Numbered from the stretch's first letter, positions 27,992 to 37,462 are shown. The stretch is 64,000 nt of DNA from Knoellia sinensis KCTC 19936 (GCF_000768705.1 NZ_AVPJ01000001.1:372001-436000), one strand, 5' to 3'. Numbers and translations: made by a program. Notes: a model not told the origin generated them from the letters alone.

Positions 27992-28059
27992 CCCCGACTT
28001 TGTGCCCCATTGGGACAGCTCGCTGACGCTCGCCGTCCCAATGGGGCACAAAGTCGGGG
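27992..28059. terminator. Perfect 25-base hairpin, bidirectional terminator
   Basis: Arms 27992-28016 and 28035-28059 are perfectly complementary over 25 bases with an 18-base loop. It exactly fills the gap between the convergent M14 (stop 27980) and QorB-like (stop 28068) genes. Each arm contains its own small palindrome (CCCATTGGG). No U-tract. Confidence 0.8.
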
Positions 28060-28067
28060 TGAAGCGG

Positions 28068-28928
28068 TCAGGCGATGGCGGCCCGGATGGCCTGGGCCGG
28101 CGTCGTGGTCGGACGGCCGAGGATCCGCGACAGGTCCCCGGACTCTGCATGCAGTGCACCCTGCTTGATTCCGTGGTCGCTGTCGGCGAGCACGGCTGCG
28201 AAGGGCTCGGGCACACCGGCCTGCACGAGCGCCGAGGTGTAGTCCTCCACGGTCAGGTCGCGGTAGGACACCGGGGTCTTGGCGACGGACGTGAGCTCGG
28301 CGGCATACTCGTCGAGCGTGAACGCGGTGTCGCCTGCGAGTTCGTAGGTCTGGCCCGCGTGGCCCTCCCCCGTGATGACGGCGGCGGCGGCATCTGCGAA
28401 GTCGGCCCGCGTCGCGGCGCTGATTCGCCCATCGCCAGCGGCGCCGAGGACGGCACCGTGCTCGAGCTGGACGGGGATCTGGGCGGTGTAGTTCTCGAGG
28501 TACCAGCCGTTGCGCAGGAGCGTGTGCGGCAGGCCCGACGCGGCCAGGGCCTCCTCAGTGGCCTTGTGCTCGACCGCGAGCTGCAGCGGTGAGGAATCGG
28601 CCCGGGTGATGCTCGTGTAGGCGACGAACTCCACCCCCGCGCGCACCGCCGCGTCGATGACGTTCTGGTGCTGCACTGCCCGTCGTCCGAACTCGCTGCC
28701 CGAGACCAGGAGGAGTCGGTCGACGCCCGCCAGTGCGCGGTCGAGGGACGCGGGGTCCTCGTAGTCGCCGACACGCACGTCCACACCCTTGTCGGTCAGG
28801 TCCGCGGCCTTGGCGGGGTCCCGGACGAGGGCGACGAGGTCGGTGGGAGCGATGCCGCGGTCCAGCAGGGAGTCGACGGCGAGGCGTCCGAGCTGTCCGG
28901 TGGCGCCGGTCACGAGGTAGGTGGTCAT
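28068..28928 (-). CDS. QorB-like NAD(P)H:quinone oxidoreductase (NmrA-type SDR)
   Basis: 286 aa, ATG with AAAGG upstream. It begins MTTYLVTGATGQLGRLAVDS (GxxGxxG), continues VSGSEFGRRAVQHQNVIDAA, LLRNGWYLENY and AGDTAFTLDEYAAELTSV. This matches the QorB/QOR2 quinone reductases, which use NADPH to reduce quinones to hydroquinones and limit redox cycling. It is divergent from an HxlR/DUF24 regulator, exactly the qorB-qorR layout known from Corynebacterium, with a candidate operator at 29008-29030. The enzyme name is therefore supported by both sequence and context. Confidence 0.88.
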   Translation of the reverse strand: MTTYLVTGATGQLGRLAVDSLLDRGIAPTDLVALVRDPAKAADLTDKGVDVRVGDYEDPASLDRALAGVDRLLLVSGSEFGRRAVQHQNVIDAAVRAGVEFVAYTSITRADSSPLQLAVEHKATEEALAASGLPHTLLRNGWYLENYTAQIPVQLEHGAVLGAAGDGRISAATRADFADAAAAVITGEGHAGQTYELAGDTAFTLDEYAAELTSVAKTPVSYRDLTVEDYTSALVQAGVPEPFAAVLADSDHGIKQGALHAESGDLSRILGRPTTTPAQAIRAAIA

Positions 28929-29007
28929 GGTGAGCCTTTCGAGCGTGGAAGCGAACTGCTGACATCGGGGTCAACGAGCGGTTCGACCTGATACTTCCCA
29001 ATAGTTA

Positions 29008-29030
29008 GTACCCACTTTGAGGTAAGGTAC
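29008..29030. promoter_or_regulatory. Candidate QorR-type operator
   Basis: GTACC at 29008-29012 and GGTAC at 29026-29030 form an inverted repeat ending 5 bases before the HxlR ATG (29035), overlapping its ribosome-binding region and the divergent promoter. Binding by the HxlR protein is inferred from placement. Confidence 0.5.
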
Positions 29031-29034
29031 ATAC

Positions 29035-29415
29035 ATGCAGGTAAGCAATCCGTTGCGCGAGCACTTCCCGGATGCGGTCTTCCCAGCGGGCTGTCCGACC
29101 CGGACCGTCATCGACCACGTCATGAGCAAGTGGGGCCTCCTCGTGCTGCTCTCCCTGGGCGAGGGCGAGCCGTTGCGGTGGAGCGAGTTGCGCCGCCGCG
29201 CCGAGGGCGTGAGCGAGAAGATGCTGGCTCAGACGCTGCGCACGCTCGTCGCCGACGGCTTCGTGCTGCGCGACGCCCGCCCGGTCGTGCCGCCTCACGT
29301 CGAATACTCACTCAGCCCTCGTGGACAAGAACTCGCTGCGCTGCTCAACCCGCTCATGGTGTGGGTCGCCGACAACGCCCCCGACATCCTCGAGGACGCC
29401 GCGACCGCTTCGTGA
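29035..29415 (+). CDS. HxlR/DUF24-family regulator, QorR-like
   Basis: 126 aa. Winged helix: HVMSKWGLLVLLSLGEGEPL RW-x-ELRRR, then VSEKMLAQTLRTLVADGFVL and VEYSLSPRGQEL. A single Cys lies just before the DNA-binding domain (PAGCPTRTVIDHVMSKWG, about residue 20), the position of the redox-sensing Cys in QorR- and YodB-type proteins. It probably represses itself and the divergent quinone reductase and releases DNA upon Cys oxidation (inference from family and context). ATG 29035. Confidence 0.92.
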   Translation: MQVSNPLREHFPDAVFPAGCPTRTVIDHVMSKWGLLVLLSLGEGEPLRWSELRRRAEGVSEKMLAQTLRTLVADGFVLRDARPVVPPHVEYSLSPRGQELAALLNPLMVWVADNAPDILEDAATAS

Positions 29416-29539
29416 GGCTTGCTCGCCATCGGTGGTGGCGCGTGGCGACCGCCGGGCGTCACGGTTCGGGAGGGCCAGCCAGCTCCATTCGGCGATCACT
29501 AGGATCAGGGCGACCCGCCCTCAGCCACGGAGGTATGCC

Positions 29540-32500
29540 GTGTTCCGCAAGGTCCTCGTCGCCAACCGAGGCGAGATCGCCGTCCGGGCCTTCCGCGCCG
29601 CCACCGAACTCGGCGCCAAGACCGTCGCCGTCTTCCCGTTCGAGGACCGCAACTCGGAGCACCGCCTCAAGGCCGACGAGTCCTACCAGATCGGCGAGGA
29701 GGGACACCCCGTCCGTGCCTACCTCGACCACGAGAGCATCGTCCGCGTTGCCGTCGAGTGCGGTGCCGACGCGATCTATCCGGGCTACGGCTTCCTCTCC
29801 GAGAACCCGCTCCTCGCGGAGGAGTGCGCCGCCCACGGCATCACGTTCATCGGCCCTCCCCCGGAGGTCCTGCACCTGACCGGCAACAAGGCCAAGGCGA
29901 TCGCGGCGGCCCGGGACGCGGGCCTCCCGACCTTGCGAGGTTCCGAGGCCGGCACCGACCTCGATGCCCTGGAAGCCGCGGCTGCTGACATCGGATTCCC
30001 GTGCTTCGTGAAGGCCGTGTCCGGAGGTGGCGGTCGCGGCATGCGCCGCGTCGAGGACCCCGCCCACCTGCGGGAAGCGCTCGAAGCGGCCCAGCGCGAG
30101 GCTGACGCGGCCTTTGGGGACCCCACGCTCTACATCGAGGAAGCCGTCGTCGACCCACGCCACATCGAGGTGCAGATCCTGAGCGACGGCAGCGACGGCA
30201 GCGACGGCCCCGATGGCGATGGCCGGGGTGTGCTCCATCTCTACGAGCGTGACTGCTCGGTGCAGCGCCGCCACCAGAAGGTCGTGGAGATCGCACCGGC
30301 GCCCAACCTCGACCCGGACCTGCGCGACCAGATGTGCGCCGATGCCGTGCGGTTCGCCCGCAAGATCGGCTACGTGAATGCCGGCACCGTCGAGTTCCTG
30401 CTCGGCAAGGACGGTCGCTATGTCTTCATCGAGATGAACCCGCGCATCCAGGTCGAGCACACAGTGACCGAGGAGGTCACCGACGTCGACCTCGTCGTGT
30501 CGCAGATGCGCATCGCGTCGGGCGAGTCGTTCGAGGATCTGGGGCTGCGGCAGGAGGACATCGTCCTTCGGGGGGCTGCACTTCAGTGCCGGATCACGAC
30601 CGAGGACCCGGCGAACGGCTTCCGCCCCGACGCCGGCACCATCACGGTCTACCGTTCCGCGGGCGGCGGCGGGGTGCGCCTCGACGGCGGCACCGTGTTC
30701 GTCGGGGCACGGGTCTCGGCCCACTTCGACTCGATGCTCGTGAAGCTCACCTGCCGTGGTCGCTCCTTCCCCATGGCGGTGCGTCGGGCACGAAGGGCGT
30801 TGGCGGAGTTCCGAATTCGCGGAGTCTCCACCAACATTCGGTTCTTGGAAGGGGTCCTGGCCGACCCCGTCTTCCAGGCCGGCGAAGCGACGACGAGCTT
30901 CATCGACGAGCGGCCCGAACTGCTCCATGCCCGAACTCCCGCCGACCGCGGCACCAAGCTGCTGACCTACCTCGCCGACGTCACGGTGAACCAGCCCCAC
31001 GGCCCCGCCCTGAGCCGGGTCAAGCCGCGCGCCAAGCTGCCGACCCTGGATGCCACCTTGCCGGTCCCGCCCGGCTCGCGGGATCTGCTCCAGCGCGTCG
31101 GACCTGCCGAGTTCGCCCGTCAGCTGCGCGGCCGCTCCGACGTCGCCGTCACCGACACGACGTTCCGCGACGCCCACCAGTCACTGCTCGCGACACGCAT
31201 GCGCACGCGCGACCTGCTCCACGTCGCCGGCCACGTCTCACGTCTCACGCCGCAACTGCTCTCGATGGAGGCATGGGGCGGCGCGACCTACGACGTGGCG
31301 TTGCGCTTCCTGTCGGAGGATCCGTGGGAACGGCTCGCCCTCCTGCGCGAGGCGATGCCCAACATCCCGCTCCAGATGCTCCTGCGGGGACGCAACACGG
31401 TCGGCTACACGCCCTACCCCACCAAGGTCACTGACGCGTTCGTCCACGAGGCGGCCCGGAGCGGTCTCGACATCTTCCGGATCTTCGACTCCCTCAACGA
31501 CGTCAGCCAGATGCGGCCGGCGGTCGAAGCCGTCCTCGCGACGGACACCGCCGTGGCCGAGGTGGCGCTCTGCTACACCGGGAACCTCAGCGACCCGGGC
31601 GAAAAGCTCTACACCCTCGACTACTACCTGCGTCTTGCCGAGGAGATCGTCGATACGGGTGCCCATGTCCTCGCCATCAAGGACATGGCCGGTCTGCTCC
31701 GTGCGCCCGCCGCGCGCGCCCTCGTCAGTGCCCTGCGCGAGCGCTTCGACCTGCCCGTGCACCTCCACACTCATGACACCGCGGGTGGGCAGATCGGCAC
31801 CCTCCTCGCCGCGATCGACGCAGGGGTCGACGCTGTCGACGCTGCTTGTTCGGCCATGTCCGGCACGACGAGCCAGCCGTCACTCTCCGCCCTCGTGGCG
31901 GCCACCGACGGCACCGACCGGCCCACCGGGCTCGACATCGACCATGTCTTCGCCCTCGAGCCCTACTGGGAGGCCGTCCGGCAGCTCTATGCCCCCTTCG
32001 AGTCCGGCCTCCCCTCGCCCACCGGTCGCGTCTACTTCCACGAGATCCCCGGCGGCCAGCTGTCGAACCTGCGTCAGCAGGCCATCGCCCTCGGCCTCGG
32101 CGATCGCTTCGAGGACATCGAGGACATGTATGCCGCCGCCAACCGGATTCTCGGCAACCTCGTCAAGGTCACCCCGAGCAGCAAGGTCGTGGGTGACCTC
32201 GCGCTGGCACTCGTCGGTGCCGGCGCCGACCCGGACGACTTCGAGGAGAACCCGACGAAGTACGACATCCCCGACTCGGTGATCGGCTTCCTCGAGGGCG
32301 AGCTGGGCGACCCGCCCGGGGGGTGGCCCGAGCCCTTCCGCACCAAGGCCCTCCAGGGCAGGCAGGCCGGTCCGCGCGTCACCACCCTCACCTCCGAGGA
32401 GGAGCAGGCGCTCGACGCCAACCCACGCGCCACGCTCAACGCGCTCCTGTTCCCCGGGCCGACCAAGGACTTCCTCTCGTCCCGCGACCGGTTCGGAGAC

Positions 32501-32953
32501 CTCTCAGTGCTCGGCACGGTCGAGTTCCTCCACGGCCTCGACCCGGACCGCGAGTACGAAGTCGAGATCGAGGCCGGAAAGCGACTCCTCCTCGGGGTGA
32601 CGTCGATCGGCGAGGCCGACGCCAAGGGCATGCGCACGGTGATGTGCACCCTCAACGGACAGTTCCGTCCGATCACGGTGCGCGACAATGCCATTCAGGT
32701 CGACGTGAAGACAGCCGAGAAGGCCGAGCCGGGCAACCCTTTGCACGTCCCGGCTCCTTTTGCTGGCGTCGTGACACCCGTGGTGGCCGAGGGCGATCGC
32801 CTCGAAGCGGGCGCCGTCGTCGCGACGATCGAGGCCATGAAGATGGAAGCCAACATCACTGCGCCGAGCGCCGGAACCGTCGAGCGTCTGGCCATCAACG
32901 GTCACCAGCAGGTCGAGGGCGGGGACCTGTTGCTCGTCCTGACGATCAGTTAG
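29540..32953 (+). CDS. pyc: Pyruvate carboxylase
   Basis: 1137 aa, full length. GTG 29540 is chosen since CGGAGG lies 6 bases upstream and VFRKVLVANRGEIAVRAFRA is the family start. Domains in order: biotin carboxylase with ATP-grasp (KAVSGGGGRGMRRVEDPAHL; EMNPRIQVEHTVTEEVTD) to ~470; carboxyltransferase with TFRDAHQSLLATRMRTRDLL and AGTTS-like GTTSQPSLSALV; PYC/OADA tail; biotinyl domain with EAMKMEANI, biotin Lys ~1101. It carboxylates pyruvate to oxaloacetate. The ~125 bases between the HxlR gene and GTG hold TAGGAT (29500-29505), a possible -10 box. Confidence 0.96.
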   Translation: MFRKVLVANRGEIAVRAFRAATELGAKTVAVFPFEDRNSEHRLKADESYQIGEEGHPVRAYLDHESIVRVAVECGADAIYPGYGFLSENPLLAEECAAHGITFIGPPPEVLHLTGNKAKAIAAARDAGLPTLRGSEAGTDLDALEAAAADIGFPCFVKAVSGGGGRGMRRVEDPAHLREALEAAQREADAAFGDPTLYIEEAVVDPRHIEVQILSDGSDGSDGPDGDGRGVLHLYERDCSVQRRHQKVVEIAPAPNLDPDLRDQMCADAVRFARKIGYVNAGTVEFLLGKDGRYVFIEMNPRIQVEHTVTEEVTDVDLVVSQMRIASGESFEDLGLRQEDIVLRGAALQCRITTEDPANGFRPDAGTITVYRSAGGGGVRLDGGTVFVGARVSAHFDSMLVKLTCRGRSFPMAVRRARRALAEFRIRGVSTNIRFLEGVLADPVFQAGEATTSFIDERPELLHARTPADRGTKLLTYLADVTVNQPHGPALSRVKPRAKLPTLDATLPVPPGSRDLLQRVGPAEFARQLRGRSDVAVTDTTFRDAHQSLLATRMRTRDLLHVAGHVSRLTPQLLSMEAWGGATYDVALRFLSEDPWERLALLREAMPNIPLQMLLRGRNTVGYTPYPTKVTDAFVHEAARSGLDIFRIFDSLNDVSQMRPAVEAVLATDTAVAEVALCYTGNLSDPGEKLYTLDYYLRLAEEIVDTGAHVLAIKDMAGLLRAPAARALVSALRERFDLPVHLHTHDTAGGQIGTLLAAIDAGVDAVDAACSAMSGTTSQPSLSALVAATDGTDRPTGLDIDHVFALEPYWEAVRQLYAPFESGLPSPTGRVYFHEIPGGQLSNLRQQAIALGLGDRFEDIEDMYAAANRILGNLVKVTPSSKVVGDLALALVGAGADPDDFEENPTKYDIPDSVIGFLEGELGDPPGGWPEPFRTKALQGRQAGPRVTTLTSEEEQALDANPRATLNALLFPGPTKDFLSSRDRFGDLSVLGTVEFLHGLDPDREYEVEIEAGKRLLLGVTSIGEADAKGMRTVMCTLNGQFRPITVRDNAIQVDVKTAEKAEPGNPLHVPAPFAGVVTPVVAEGDRLEAGAVVATIEAMKMEANITAPSAGTVERLAINGHQQVEGGDLLLVLTIS

Positions 32954-33032
32954 CGTGGAAGAGCATCCACGGCGTCAAGACGCGGCGCTTCCCGAGATGC
33001 AGATCCCTTCCGCAACCACCAGGAGTTTCACC

Positions 33033-33206
33033 ATGGGTATCGGAGACAAGATCGACAACATGAAGGACGACGCGGTCGGCAAGGCGAAGGAAGCCGCCGG
33101 CAAGGCCAAGGACGACGAGCGTCTCGAGGCCGAAGGCCGCCTCGACCAGAGCGAGGCCGACATCAAGCAGGCCGCCGAGAAGGCCAAGGACGCCTTCAAC
33201 AACTGA
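33033..33206 (+). CDS. CsbD-family small stress protein
   Basis: 57 aa, ATG 33033 with AGGAG 7 bases upstream. It reads MGIGDKIDNMKDDAVGKAKE and AAGKAKDDERLEAEGRLDQS: a Lys/Asp/Ala-rich, helical, hydrophilic protein of CsbD type. Family members are among the most abundant general-stress proteins but have no defined biochemical role. It is followed by a canonical terminator and may have its own promoter in the ~80 bases after pyc. Confidence 0.9.
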   Translation: MGIGDKIDNMKDDAVGKAKEAAGKAKDDERLEAEGRLDQSEADIKQAAEKAKDAFNN

Positions 33207-33223
33207 CACCCCGGCAGACCCGA

Positions 33224-33254
33224 AGGCCGGTCACCGAGAGAGGTGACCGGCCTT
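33224..33254 (+). terminator. Rho-independent-like terminator after csbD
   Basis: AAGGCCGGTCACC (33224-33236) pairs perfectly with 33242-33254 over 13 bases around a 5-base loop, followed by TTGGTTG, a weak T-run. It lies 17 bases after the CsbD stop on the plus strand. Confidence 0.85.
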
Positions 33255-33270
33255 TGGTTGGGCGCTCAGG

Positions 33271-33345
33271 GAAGTCGTGAATATCGTGATGCGTGCGTTT
33301 GCGACGAAGGAGCAACTGAGCGCGCGTCGCGATATTCACGACTTC
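33271..33345 (+). terminator. Second long hairpin, with G-U pairs favouring the plus transcript
   Basis: Arms 33271-33295 and 33321-33345: the outer 16 bases pair perfectly and the inner part pairs with three T positions opposite G. In the plus-strand RNA these are G-U pairs; in the minus-strand RNA they are A-C mismatches. It sits between the csbD terminator and the stop of the convergent DUF2207 gene. Confidence 0.65.
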
Positions 33346-33360
33346 GCGCGTGCGGAGCGA

Positions 33361-35322
33361 CTACCAAGAGCCGCCGCCTCCGCCGCCTCCACCACCACCG
33401 GAGAACCCACCGCCGCCGGAGAACCCCCCGCCTCCCAGTCCCGACCCACCGGACGAGCCGGGTGTCGAGACGAACGTCCCGGCCGCCTGGGTCGAGAACG
33501 AATCCATGCTCGAGGCGACGTTGCCGAAGTTCCATCCGGTCATTGGCCCGATGTACCAGACCGGCGGTGCGATCGCATGTCCGGCGGCAGCAGCGGCGGC
33601 CGCGACGTCCTCGAAGACCTCGGCCCACCGATCGGCGAGCCCGAAGACGATCGCGTAGGGCAGGAACTTGCTGAAGATGTCCTGCGCCTCCTCCCAGCGG
33701 ATCTGGTTGGCCTCGGCTGTGGCGATGTATTGCTCGAAGCCCCTGGACTGGGCGAGGACGGCGCTGCCTTCGGCCGTGCGCGAGGCCATGTGCCGGCCGA
33801 GCCAGACGATGATGAGGCCCGCCACGACTGCGCCGACCCCGAAGATCAGCACGGTGCCGCCGATCGGGCCGGCCAGTCCTCCCACGAAGGCGGAGAGGAA
33901 GAAGGAGATGACGACTCCCACGATGGCAAGGCCGACGCCGAAGGCCTGCCACGCTCCGCGCTGGGCGTTGGGTGAGCGCCGGAACCAGTGACGTTGCACG
34001 GCCTCGGTGTACATCATCCCCTGCACCTGCTTCAGGGTGCCGGCGAAGGTGTTCTTGAGCGCCGAGAGCCGGGTCTCGTCGGCAGAGGCAAACACGCCGT
34101 CGAGGAGTCGTTGTTCGTAGGGCGCCAATGCCGCCGCGTCAGCGGTGGGTGTCGTGCGGCGCAGGATCCAGTCGTCGTTCCGGAAGCGCCCACGTTCCTC
34201 GTTCGTGATCGTCAGGTGCCCGCGGACGGCCAGGTCGATGAGAGTCGCGGTGACGTCGACGACGTCGGCGTCCTCGTCCATGATCGTGCCCACCATGCCC
34301 GGCTGGACGCCCGGCGGTGGGTTGAACTGGACCGCCACCGTGGGTGCCTTGCCACGCACGACGGGAGCCGTCTCACCGGCGCCCGGTGACAGGCCCGGCG
34401 TCAGCCCGGCATAGACCTCGTCCCGACCACGCGTCCACACGAGGAGGCCCATGAGCCCTCCGGCGAGCAGCGGCAGCAGGACGCCACCTCCGGTCAGGGC
34501 GGCACCGAGATACTTCGCCTGGGTGTCGGACAGGGACGGTCCGGGGTCGTAGCCTCCCCCGTAGCTCCCGCCCGACCCCGTCTCGCGCAGGTCCGGCGTG
34601 AGGTCGTCGAAGGCGTCGCGGGGCCATGAGACGACGATGGTCGCGCCCTGGCCGGGGCTGATGTCCGGGATCGTGAACTTCGAGGTGGCACCTGCTGTGC
34701 CGGTGCACGTGGTGTTCTCGCGCGCGGCGCCGTAGTAGCAGGCCACTTGGGTCGCCGGCACCGGACCGGTGACGTCTGCGCTGACACTGCGGTAGGTGTA
34801 CTCGTTCGACGTGTCGATGTGGTTGTAGTAGAGCTCGGCAGTCCCGTCGCCGACGTCGTTGATGACGTGGGCGAGGGAGTAGGACAGGACGTACTCGTGG
34901 ACGCCGGAGACGGTCTCGTCCGGGCTGCCGATGCGCACGTTGGCGTAGGCACCGAAGTCCGAGATGTCCGTGTCCGTCGGCGCTCCCGTCGGCGAAGTCA
35001 CCTCGACGTCACTGAGCTCGTAGTGGCGGTACTGCGTCGTGGAGTCCTGATAGCCGGCCCGCGTCTGGATCGTTCGGAAGATGCCGTGGCGCTCCTCGCC
35101 GTCCGGGAAGTCCCATCGAATGCGCTGCGTGACCTTCATCGACCCGTCGGCCTGCACGGCATACGCGACGTTGAAGGCGGCCGCGTCGTCGTCCATGGGC
35201 AGGAAGCCGACCAACGAGGCCGGTGACGCACTGGACGGTGACGCGAGAGCCGCGCCGGCCGGCATACCGATGCACAGAAGGGCAAGGAAACCCAGCATCC
35301 AGAACCGCAGCCGACCCGTCAC
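33361..35322 (-). CDS. DUF2207 membrane protein with a Gly/Ser-rich C-terminus
   Basis: 653 aa, GTG with GGGGGTAG upstream. Signal peptide/first helix LGFLALLCIGMPAGAALASP; outer DUF2207 domain (QRIRWDFPDGEERHGIFRTI, VHEYVLSYSLAHVINDVGDG TAELYYN); helix at ~285-305 (LLPLLAGGLMGLLVWTRG); cytoplasmic part with DVTATLIDLAVRGHLTI; two more helices near 470-525; a final Gly-rich tail of more than 40 residues (SGGSGLGGGGFSGGGGF) ending GSW. Function unknown for the family. It starts 3 bases after the smpB stop and is probably co-transcribed with it. Confidence 0.88.
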   Translation of the reverse strand: MTGRLRFWMLGFLALLCIGMPAGAALASPSSASPASLVGFLPMDDDAAAFNVAYAVQADGSMKVTQRIRWDFPDGEERHGIFRTIQTRAGYQDSTTQYRHYELSDVEVTSPTGAPTDTDISDFGAYANVRIGSPDETVSGVHEYVLSYSLAHVINDVGDGTAELYYNHIDTSNEYTYRSVSADVTGPVPATQVACYYGAARENTTCTGTAGATSKFTIPDISPGQGATIVVSWPRDAFDDLTPDLRETGSGGSYGGGYDPGPSLSDTQAKYLGAALTGGGVLLPLLAGGLMGLLVWTRGRDEVYAGLTPGLSPGAGETAPVVRGKAPTVAVQFNPPPGVQPGMVGTIMDEDADVVDVTATLIDLAVRGHLTITNEERGRFRNDDWILRRTTPTADAAALAPYEQRLLDGVFASADETRLSALKNTFAGTLKQVQGMMYTEAVQRHWFRRSPNAQRGAWQAFGVGLAIVGVVISFFLSAFVGGLAGPIGGTVLIFGVGAVVAGLIIVWLGRHMASRTAEGSAVLAQSRGFEQYIATAEANQIRWEEAQDIFSKFLPYAIVFGLADRWAEVFEDVAAAAAAAGHAIAPPVWYIGPMTGWNFGNVASSMDSFSTQAAGTFVSTPGSSGGSGLGGGGFSGGGGFSGGGGGGGGGGSW

Positions 35323-35325
35323 GGA

Positions 35326-35814
35326 CTACCCCCTGTTCGCGCCGAGCTCGCGCTCGGCTTCACGACGATCCTGGCGTTCACGTAGCGCGTGACGCTTGTC
35401 GTACTCCTTCTTGCCCTTCGCGATGGCGATCTCGACCTTGGCGCGCCCGTCCTTGAAGTACAGCTGCAAGGGGACGATCGTGTGGCCGCTCTCGCGCGTC
35501 TTGTGCATGATCCGGTCGAGCTCCTTGCGGTGCAGCAGGAGCTTGCGACGTCGCCGCGGCGTGTGGTTGGTCCACGTGCCCGAGACGTATTCCGGGATGT
35601 GGACGCCCTCGAGGTAGAGCTCGTCGCCACTGAAGCTGGCCCAGCCGTCGACGAGGCTGGCACGGCCCATGCGGAGGGCCTTGACCTCGGTGCCCATGAG
35701 GACGAGGCCGGCCTCGAACGTGTCCTCGATGAGATAGTCGTGGCGCGCCTTGCGATTGCTCGCGACGAGCTTGCGACCATCGTCATTCTTCTTCTTGGCA
35801 GCGGTCTTGGCCAC
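35326..35814 (-). CDS. smpB: SsrA-binding protein SmpB
   Basis: 162 aa from GTG 35814, chosen because GAGGAGG lies 8 bases upstream; a GTG at 35823 overlaps that site. Typical Smp[60 protein letters not shown] and a basic C-terminal tail ([20 protein letters not shown]) that sits in the mRNA channel of the stalled ribosome. It partners the tmRNA at 26218-26584. It follows the M23 peptidase gene, the common actinobacterial order ftsE-ftsX-M23-smpB. Confidence 0.96.
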   Translation of the reverse strand: MAKTAAKKKNDDGRKLVASNRKARHDYLIEDTFEAGLVLMGTEVKALRMGRASLVDGWASFSGDELYLEGVHIPEYVSGTWTNHTPRRRRKLLLHRKELDRIMHKTRESGHTIVPLQLYFKDGRAKVEIAIAKGKKEYDKRHALRERQDRREAERELGANRG

Positions 35815-35907
35815 GCCGATCACCTCCTCGAGTTCAGTGCGACACGCTACTGCAGCGTATGCCGTCTGCGCGCCTGCCTTTGCGGCGCGCCCCTCGCGGT
35901 GGGTGGC

Positions 35908-37299
35908 TCAGAGGTAGCGGCGGGGGTCCACGAACGAGCCGTCCTCATAGACCTCGAAGTGGAGGTGGCACCCGCTGGAGTTGCCGGTGCTGCCCTCGTA
36001 GCCGACGATCGTGCCGCGCGCGACGCGCCCACTCTGCGTCCGGATGCGCTGAAGGTGGTTGTAGGTCGTCGTGAGGTGGACGCCGCCGATGACGCCGTGG
36101 TCGACCACGACGCGGTTGCCGTAGCCCCCTCGGTAGGTGGACTCGATGACGGTCCCTGGGGCAGCGGCCCGAATGGGAGTGCCGCAGGGGGCGGCGTAGT
36201 CACGTCCGCTGTGCAGGCGCCACACCCGGTCGTTGGGGTGCAGGCGCATTCCGTACTCGGAGCTGATCCACCCGGCCGTGGTCGGCGGACTGAGAGGTCC
36301 GCCGCTTGAGCCACCACTGCTGGTCCGACCCCGCTTGGGGCTGGACTTGCTGCTCGTCGCGCTCTGCTTGGCGGCGCGCGCAGCAGCTGCGGCCTTGGCC
36401 CGAGCGTTGGCGGCGGCGGCGATCTTGGCCCGACGCAGGGCCTCGGCGGCGCGCGCCTTGATGACCGCTCCGAGTCGCGTGGACTCGGCCTGCATCTCGT
36501 TGAGACGCTTGGTCTCGGCCTCGGACTGCGCCTTGACGGTCGCTGCCTCACGCGTCTGCTGGGCGGCCAGTGCGTCGAGGGCGTTCTTGGCGGCCGTGGC
36601 GTCGTCTCGGGCCTTCGTGGCGGCGGCGAGGGTGGACTCTGCCTTGCGCTTGGCCTTCTCGGAGTCGACTCGCAGGGCCGACAGGAGGTCCTCCTGCGCT
36701 GTCTGGCTCGCTTTGGCCGTCGCGAGCTTGACCATCGACTGGCCCTGGAGGTCCATGACCGTTCCGATGAGCGCGATGCGGTCGGCGAACTGCTGCGGCG
36801 TGGTCGAGGTCATCGCCATGTCGAACTCGCCGAACCCCTGCTCTTGGTAGATCTGCGCTGCGAACTGCGCCACCTCCCCGCGACTGTCGCTGATCTCCTT
36901 GCTCGTGGCGGCCAGTTCGTCCTGCGCCTTGACCTCGTTCGCCTCGGCGACCTCGAGTTCCTGAGCGGCGATGGCGTTGGCTGTCTGGGCCCGAGATGCG
37001 GCGGCCTCGGCGCGGCCGAGTGCCGCCTGGGCGCCCGGCAGCTTGCCCTGCGTCGTCTTCAGCGCGATGAAGGCGTTGGCGAGGTCTGCGTTGGTGTCTA
37101 GCAGATCCTCACGCAACTGGTCGATCTGGGAGTCGACCTTGCGTTTCTGCTGGTTCGGGTCGGGGTCAGCGCTGGAGCGAGCGGCCACCGGAGACGTCAT
37201 GGCGACGGAGGCCGCGATGACCGCCGCGAAGCCGACGACTCGGCGTGCAGAGGCAGTTCGGGGCGCAGGGGTTCGCCACATAGTCACCATTGGTAACAC
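35908..37299 (-). CDS. M23 peptidase with N-terminal coiled coil, probable FtsEX partner
   Basis: 463 aa from GTG 37299, with GGAGG and a 6-base spacer. Signal peptide near residues 10-42 (VVGFAAVIAASVAMTSPVAA). Residues ~50-320 are Ala/Lys/Glu/Gln-rich and heptad-like (two coiled-coil stretches). A Ser/Gly linker precedes the LytM/M23 domain: HSGRDYAAPCGTPIRAAAPG (Zn ligands His and Asp) and CHLHFEVYEDGSFVDPRRYL (HxH). The layout resembles EnvC-like or PcsB-like proteins: FtsEX in the membrane activates a coiled-coil murein hydrolase for septum cleavage. The gene directly follows ftsX. Confidence 0.88.
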   Translation of the reverse strand: MLPMVTMWRTPAPRTASARRVVGFAAVIAASVAMTSPVAARSSADPDPNQQKRKVDSQIDQLREDLLDTNADLANAFIALKTTQGKLPGAQAALGRAEAAASRAQTANAIAAQELEVAEANEVKAQDELAATSKEISDSRGEVAQFAAQIYQEQGFGEFDMAMTSTTPQQFADRIALIGTVMDLQGQSMVKLATAKASQTAQEDLLSALRVDSEKAKRKAESTLAAATKARDDATAAKNALDALAAQQTREAATVKAQSEAETKRLNEMQAESTRLGAVIKARAAEALRRAKIAAAANARAKAAAAARAAKQSATSSKSSPKRGRTSSGGSSGGPLSPPTTAGWISSEYGMRLHPNDRVWRLHSGRDYAAPCGTPIRAAAPGTVIESTYRGGYGNRVVVDHGVIGGVHLTTTYNHLQRIRTQSGRVARGTIVGYEGSTGNSSGCHLHFEVYEDGSFVDPRRYL

Positions 37300-37462
37300 G
37301 AGTCACCTCCGTTGGGAACCTTCCGCGCCGGTGAATTGCAAAACCTGGCAGCCGTTCCGCGGGCCGAGAACGTCACTGTGCGCGACCGCAGCGCGCCGAG
37401 AATCCGACCATCTTGCCTGACCGGCCTTCGAGCGCAAGGGGTTTGGGGTCAAGAGCACACGA

